Source: Paracyclopina nana
Lineage: Eukaryota > Arthropoda > Copepoda > Cyclopoida > Cyclopettidae
NCBI GenBank assembly: GCA_019096065.1
Contig: JAGUCH010000006.1
Coordinates: 4,484,001-4,548,000, forward strand
Reading direction: 5' to 3'
DNA: 64,000 nt
Below, one piece after another: positions 58,444 to 64,000 of this stretch (position 1 is the first letter of the stretch; the number at the start of each line of letters is the position of its first letter). The notes beneath the pieces are model-generated. The model was given only the letters and a program-made list of their open reading frames with translations. It ran no database searches and was not told the DNA's origin. The position numbers and the translations under genes are program-made.

Positions 58444-61400
58444 CTAAGGAAAACAAATCCAATTATTCCACAGTTGTGAAGGGCAGGTGAAAGAGTAAAT
58501 GAAAATAAAGAAGGCTTCCTCAAATTCTAAACTTTCCTTGGCTCACTTGGGGTTTGGGAAGCACCTGTCTTGGAGGAAGATTTTTGGCAACAAAGGAGGC
58601 AACTACGAAAAGTTACCTGACTGTCGGGGGTTTCTTTTGGCCACCAAAAGATGAATCTGAATTATCGCGCGAGAGCTCCCGCAGATTTGGGAAATTGGAA
58701 CCAGCAGAGGGCCAGACTCATCATCTAAGGGCTCTAATCAAGAATTTCAGACATTTTTCATATTAATTAAATTGGACTTTAGTTACCCATGAACCGAGGG
58801 AGGAGTTCACACCTGTACAAAAGGTAAACTACTCCTTAAATTCTTTTCGGGGGGAAAATTATTATTGAATGGGCAGCAACGCGCGCAACGCCCAAAACCT
58901 TTTGTTATTGTTGCTGCTGAGACTTTTAACTTTTGGTCAACAGTCAAATATTTTGAGATTTCCGTACCACCTCGCAACCACTTGGCAATGAATGGAAGAG
59001 GAATGTTTAAAAGTGTTTGATGAAATGTCAGACTGCCAAGTGAGGAAGAACGATGAAAACGTCACAATTTTTGGCCATTGTGTTTGCTTCTTACAGCATA
59101 AAAAGTCTCGTGGCAAATTCAAAGTGATTGATAAATCAGAGGAAAAACTGTTCAACAGCAATCGTTCCCTGTTGCACAGGTTCTCAAAATGTGTGAATTA
59201 GCAAAAATGTAAGCTGTGAAGAGCAAATCCAAACACAATAAAACTTGTGATCGAAAATTCTCTCACACAATTTTCCCCTTGACTGGATTTTGTGTTCCCC
59301 TTCTTCCTTTTTCTGGGCAACTTCAATTCGAGGAAATAATCAAAATTCGTCTCGCATTTCTGAATGCAAACTTTGAAATCATCGCATGGCTACTTTATGG
59401 ATTCCAATGCATATGTAGAATACAAGAATTATTGTGCACTTCTAAAAGTAGCAGGAGAATTTCTAGTAATTTCAAAACTGCTCTTCGCTGCATGCTCAGT
59501 GCTTGCAAATGTCACGTGAGTTTGCAGCTGAAGAATTGGCGATTGGTTCCAGTCGCATTTTTTCAGCCCCGTTTACTCACGCAACCTAAAAGCCTAAACA
59601 TGGAAATTCCTGGGATTTTCACACATTTCTCCTCTTCTTCTACCATGGAAGTCAGTCTTGGTGGTGGTCTCCTCGTCTATGGAGCTCCCATTGACCAACA
59701 ATTTTTGGATGAGGTGGAACAAATCTTAGCTAGCTTTTCTACAAGTTAAAATCCACATTGTAATAATATTTATGACTACTGAATGTTGCCACCACCAATT
59801 CAATTTTGGGTGGTCCATGCCAACACTTTAAAATTGGTCCACAGAGACTCCCTTGGTAATGTAATCACTTTGCGGCTATTGAACTCCCTTGAAGAAAAAA
59901 AAAAACATAAAATACAGTATTCACGATGCTTTAAACCTTTTTCAGCACAAAAAAGCATTGACAGGCGAGAAAATGAAGCCTCGCCAAAGAACACAAAACT
60001 GGTTAACAGCTCCCTAATGACAGCGACAAAAAGTAGTTAAACTAAGCTTCTTCTGGAGACATCACTGTAATGATTTATCTTTAGAGCGAAAAAGCTTTTA
60101 AGGCTGATTGACGAACGCATTGGAGTCTTGTTTTTCTCAGAAAAGTGGAGGATTTGGGTGGTCACCCAGCTTTACTTATCAAGTACTAATGCAAAAAAGC
60201 TCCTCTTAAGGGATCTTTGACCATGCCATTCATTGTTATTGTAGATAACAGTTTTTCCATTTTCCTGTCATCTCTTTTGAGTAGACTGAATGAAGGACAC
60301 GCCCTGCTTATTTAAGACTGGCGGGGTATAATGACAAGATCACATTAAAAAAACAGCCACTTACATAAAGTGAGCTGGCAAAAAATGCTACTTGGGTCTA
60401 CTTAATTTTTGGGTGAAAAACTCGTTGCATCTGGACTGGCGTTGCTGGGAAAAACAACTTTGGAATGATACACAGTGAGGCTATTTAGAGATACTTTTGG
60501 GTGAGATGAAAAGAGACAAAAATCAACAAGTTTTGACACACCCATTTTGCCATTCTTAATTCAGCTTCCGCTTCATAAGCAAATGCAAAACTAAAAGTAT
60601 CCACCCAATTTGACCACCAGACATGCTAGAATCAATGAGAATGATAATTTGATACTTACTGCAGATAACAAAGAGAAACTTGAGGCTCTCGTCAGACAAG
60701 GATTTTCTTTGGCATGAATAGCAAAAAGCCCTGGAATACAAATGCAATTTGCCAGGAGAATTTCAAAACCTCGAAATATGTGTACGATCTAGTTTTGTAG
60801 GAACTTTGAGGAATTGTAGTACTCAAGACCTGGCAACAAAGGAATTTCATTACCACAAAAGGCTTCGATAATTGTTTCAGATTGAGCCGTGGCTCAGAAA
60901 TACCACCACAAGCTAAACCGTTTTGTTTCCTGTAGAGTGATAGAAATGGACAATTAATGAAAGGAAGAAAATACTCACAAAGTTTAACCTTGGAGAATTT
61001 TCCACAACTCATCAAAATTGAATGGCAGAATTGGATCTCCAGCCAAGTGAGGAATCTGTCCTTTGTTCCCTATCATTATTTGAATGAAAAGGTATCAAGC
61101 GGTCAACCTTGCGCTGCCCATAAAAAAGAATGGAATCCCATTTATTAAGCCAGGGAAAAGTACCAATTTTTATTTGACATTCCCCCATTTCAGGAACAAA
61201 TGAGGGAAACCTAAACTCCTCCCATTTCTGACACCAAGCTTGAAATTACAGCAAAGTAGGTAGTGTTGGCCCATTTTGCGGCTTTATTGAACAACCCTAA
61301 TTGCCATGGACGGACCAAAAGCATTATAAAAACTGCCAAGTTGCGGTAAAACAGAAGCCCCGAGTCATGCCACAACCATGGAAAGAAAGCTCTATTTTTA

Positions 61401-63487
61401 TTAGGATTCGCCATTTCAGTCAAGCTTGTCACTCAACCTAAAAAGAAAGAGGCATAGAAAAATATTTCTCAAAAAGTTCCGGAAAACAAGAGGAAAGTAA
61501 CAGTTATTTAGGAAGGCAGGAGTGGCCTGAGTTTGAGTTATCAAAGCCATAAAAATAAACCCTTATCCTTATTGTACCTGAAGAAGTGTGCAGTGGAGCT
61601 AGCAAATCTTGCACAGTAGCGGTACTTTGGAAAAGTCTCTCTCTTTTTTCTCCTTCTTCAGCACGGCAACTTCAGTCAAAGAGAGTTGTAAAAAGCTGCT
61701 TCTTTTTGTCAAACTCAAAGCTGGTCACTATGCCGCATCAGCAGTCCAGTCTAGAATCACTTCACACCTCGTTTAAGCTAGCCAGCCTTTGTGAAAACAC
61801 GTTTTCCACAAAAGTGTTCTGACGCCTCTCTCTCTCTCCCGAAGATCTTTTTGATCGGTCGATTGGTCTCTAATTATTAGCTCTTGGCTGCCAAAAACAA
61901 GGTGGCTAACCGTCAATTAGCGATTCCGACAAGTGGAAGCAACACCATCTCGCCGCCACATTCTCAGGAGTTGCAGCAGTAAACTCGCGCTTTCAGGTCA
62001 CAATCAGGTCAACACAATAAAAATGCTCATAAAGTCTATGGTATAAAATATTGTTTCAGAGCTGTCAGGGTATCACGAGTTTGTGGGTTTTGTTCCATTG
62101 CGCGCCCAGGAGAAAAACCAACGAGTAATTTCTTTGAACACGAACAGGTGACAACAACAAATGACAGCTTTCTGACGAGTTTTGACATTCAACTCACAAA
62201 ATTTCTTGATTTCTTATTGCTTCTGTTCTTCTTGAAAGAGAGCAGTAAAAGTGTGGCAGACGACAGTTTGTTTACCCAACTCTACAAACACGAGATGTGT
62301 GAATTTCTTTGTCTGCTACGAGTTTTTTATTGATTTCCAGCACTTTTACTAGTATATTGAGAGGGTCCAAGCCCAAAATTGATCGAGGCATGTAAGCTTT
62401 TATGTAATATCTAATCTTTGACAACTCTTCTAAGAGCCCAAATCAAAGACTAATGACTGTGTCTCCCAAAAGTTTTCTCGGACAATGTAAAAACAGACCC
62501 AAATTTTAATGGTGATGATGATGCAGCAGCCACCACTCAACTACTGGTACCATTAGATTCAAATCTGGCCTTGGAAATCCTGATAACAATAATGGTGAAT
62601 TCTTTTATGAGCGGCATAAATTCATAGAGGAAAATTGAAAAATCCCAACTCGTGGCATCACAATCAGCATTTTGCCTCCTCTTCCAAAAAATAATGGCCA
62701 CTTTTTGGCCAATCTGTTACCCTGCTGCAACGTGTATGTATTTACCTCGGAAAAACTGCTACTGGAATTTTTTGTGGAATAAAAAACTTCCGTGACCCAG
62801 CCAGAAAAAAGCTAACTGTCTTGTCTAGATTTTTCTCAGTTGGGGGAAACTTGAAAATTGCATGATCATGATGATGGATAACATACTGTAGTACTTCATA
62901 AAGAATGAAGGGTTAATTTAAACCATGTCATCCTATTTTGCGGAAATGTCCATCAGAAAAATGATGACCAAACTGCGACCGTCGTTGGTAACCTTTCTGG
63001 ATTGCTAAGTCAAGAAACATTTGTACGAGACTTGTGGGCTAAAAGGTTTGCTGTCATCAAGACGTTGTCTTCAAAATGTGATTTGACACATCAAGGTCGA
63101 AACTTTAAAGGGCCAGAAGGCAAGACCAACACACAGTGGGAGACTGTGTATCTAATTAACAGTCTTTTCAACAGCTAATTTTCAGGCTGAATAAAGTTTT
63201 CAAACTGCCATACTTGCTAGCTCAGAAATTGTAACAAGGGAAAGCTATTCAGAGAGGAGCTAATTGATGATTAATTAATCTTTGTTTCCAAGAGATCTTC
63301 TTTATATGGACTATGAGAATGCAGGTGGTGAAGTTTTATTTGCAAGGCTCTAATTTGCACACGAGTTGTTTCTCAGTTCGTTGGAGGAATTCATCAAGCG
63401 TTCGTAGGTGTTACGATCGCGTGACTCCACATCTTTGGCGAAATAAAACATTTTTTAGCCATGCTCTAATTACTACTCCTAGCTGGC
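58444..63487. other. Long interval upstream of the membrane-protein gene, mostly non-coding
   Basis: About 5 kb, AT-rich. It includes a plus-strand ORF of 177 codons (59216-59749) without recognisable domains and possible non-coding exons on the minus strand near 60.7-61.0 kb. Nothing else could be supported. Confidence 0.35.
60660..60979 (-). other. Candidate spliced exons (possible 5' UTR exons or ncRNA)
   Basis: Good splice sites on the minus strand outline a chain: an exon ending at 60979 (donor GTGAGT), a 100 nt exon 60830-60929 (acceptor CACTCTACAG, donor GTCTTG) and a 71 nt exon 60660-60730 (acceptor GTATTCCAG, donor GTAAGT). Introns are 49 and 99 nt, in the local size range. Reading frames do not join into a long protein, so they may be non-coding 5' exons of the membrane-protein gene at 58.4 kb or an unrelated RNA. 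Confidence 0.3.
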
Positions 63488-63579
63488 TATAAAGTATTTG
63501 TGCCAGTGGCAAGCACATTTTTTTCCTTTTATTAAAAATCATATCTGCTTAATTGATCGCCCACCGTGAAATGCAAAAG
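63488..63579 (+). promoter_or_regulatory. Possible TATA promoter and very short first coding exon at right edge
   Basis: TATAAA at 63488-63493 is followed about 80 bp later by ATGCAAAAG and a donor GTAGGT (63580). A first exon encoding only two or three residues after a TATA promoter is common in secreted arthropod proteins such as cuticle proteins. The rest would lie beyond the window. No following exon is seen before 64000. Confidence 0.25.
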
Positions 63580-64000
63580 GTAGGTTTTTCTTTGAAGTTC
63601 AGAGAACAAACATATGGTTAGTGTTTTTTTGCACCAAAATCACTTATGGTGGTCTGAGTTCATTTACAAAGCATATTTATCATGCTTGCAGTAATAATTG
63701 AGCAAAAACGTCTTTAGCCAAATTCATTGTCGGCTAGCATTTCCATAAGGTGTAAAAAATCGCGCCACTGACCTTCTCACTTTTAAGCCCAGAGGGAAAT
63801 TCACCCGAAAAGGATTAATGATTTATGCATTGCCAAGTCTGAGCATTTGTAATGTTGCACTCCTGAACCGCCTGTAAAAAGTACCTGCCTAAAATTATGA
63901 AATCTTTTTAAAAATACCAATTGATATCGAGCTTTAACCGGAAGAGCTTTATAAGTTTTATCATCAAAGGCCTCCAAATGTTAGGTAGTATGGTGGCTAA
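63580..64000. other. Right edge, no supported feature
   Basis: AT-rich sequence, either the intron of the candidate gene starting at 63571 or plain intergenic DNA. One acceptor-like CATGCTTGCAG is near 63681-63691, but it would lead straight into a stop. Confidence 0.3.

Noticed and set aside
59216..59749. Plus-strand ORF of 177 codons
   Set aside because: The longest ORF in the right part, but it has no recognisable domain, biased composition or splice context, and it contains an internal donor/acceptor-like stretch. Treated as chance.

Overview
The window is from an animal nuclear genome, most probably an arthropod and possibly a crustacean. The genes have many short introns (about 50-120 bp) with GT-AG borders, an AT-rich background, and clearly metazoan products: BRCA1, TTLL1, RBM25, LSM3, DHX57, an FMRFamide-type GPCR and a chymotrypsin-family protease. 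There are no bacterial features. All exon models below come from reading splice sites and checking that reading phases join. No alignment or search was run, so family names rest on recognised motifs.

Left third (1-20 kb), gene-dense. The 5' end of TTLL1 and a complete BRCA1 lie on the minus strand. A LAPTM-like four-helix membrane protein follows on the plus strand. Next comes an unusual composite locus: LSM3 has its first coding exon at 8.8 kb and the rest at 5.1-6.3 kb, and the whole RBM25 gene sits inside LSM3 intron 1 on the same strand with its own poly(A) signals. On the plus strand four related small genes (Myb/SANT-like domain plus coiled coil) are packed head to tail and run into the helicase gene DHX57 with almost no spacing. 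An FMRFamide-receptor-like GPCR follows on the minus strand.

Middle (20-36 kb), sparser. It holds tRNA-like sequences, a 380 bp inverted-repeat element, a hAT-type MITE with a perfect 8 bp target duplication, a secreted or membrane-anchored serine protease (minus strand) whose intron carries a 1.2 kb element with perfect 44 bp terminal repeats, a foldback element, and a seven-exon enolase-superfamily dehydratase/epimerase gene.

36.3-45.2 kb is a large, apparently intact DNA transposon of about 8.85 kb. It has 12 bp terminal inverted repeats (CCCCACCAGAAT), rich subterminal repeats and two divergent genes: a 912-residue CMC/EnSpm-like transposase (plus strand, 2 exons) and a 1217-residue low-complexity accessory protein of unknown function (minus strand, 9 exons). 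Both reading frames are open. Most short introns of the accessory gene share a sequence motif with each other and resemble the element's subterminal repeats.

Right part (45-64 kb) is largely non-coding. I can support three MITEs (two are inverted copies of one 382 bp hairpin element), one small multi-pass membrane-protein gene (57.7-58.4 kb, minus strand) with possible upstream non-coding exons near 60.7-61.0 kb, and a possible TATA promoter with a short first exon at the right edge.
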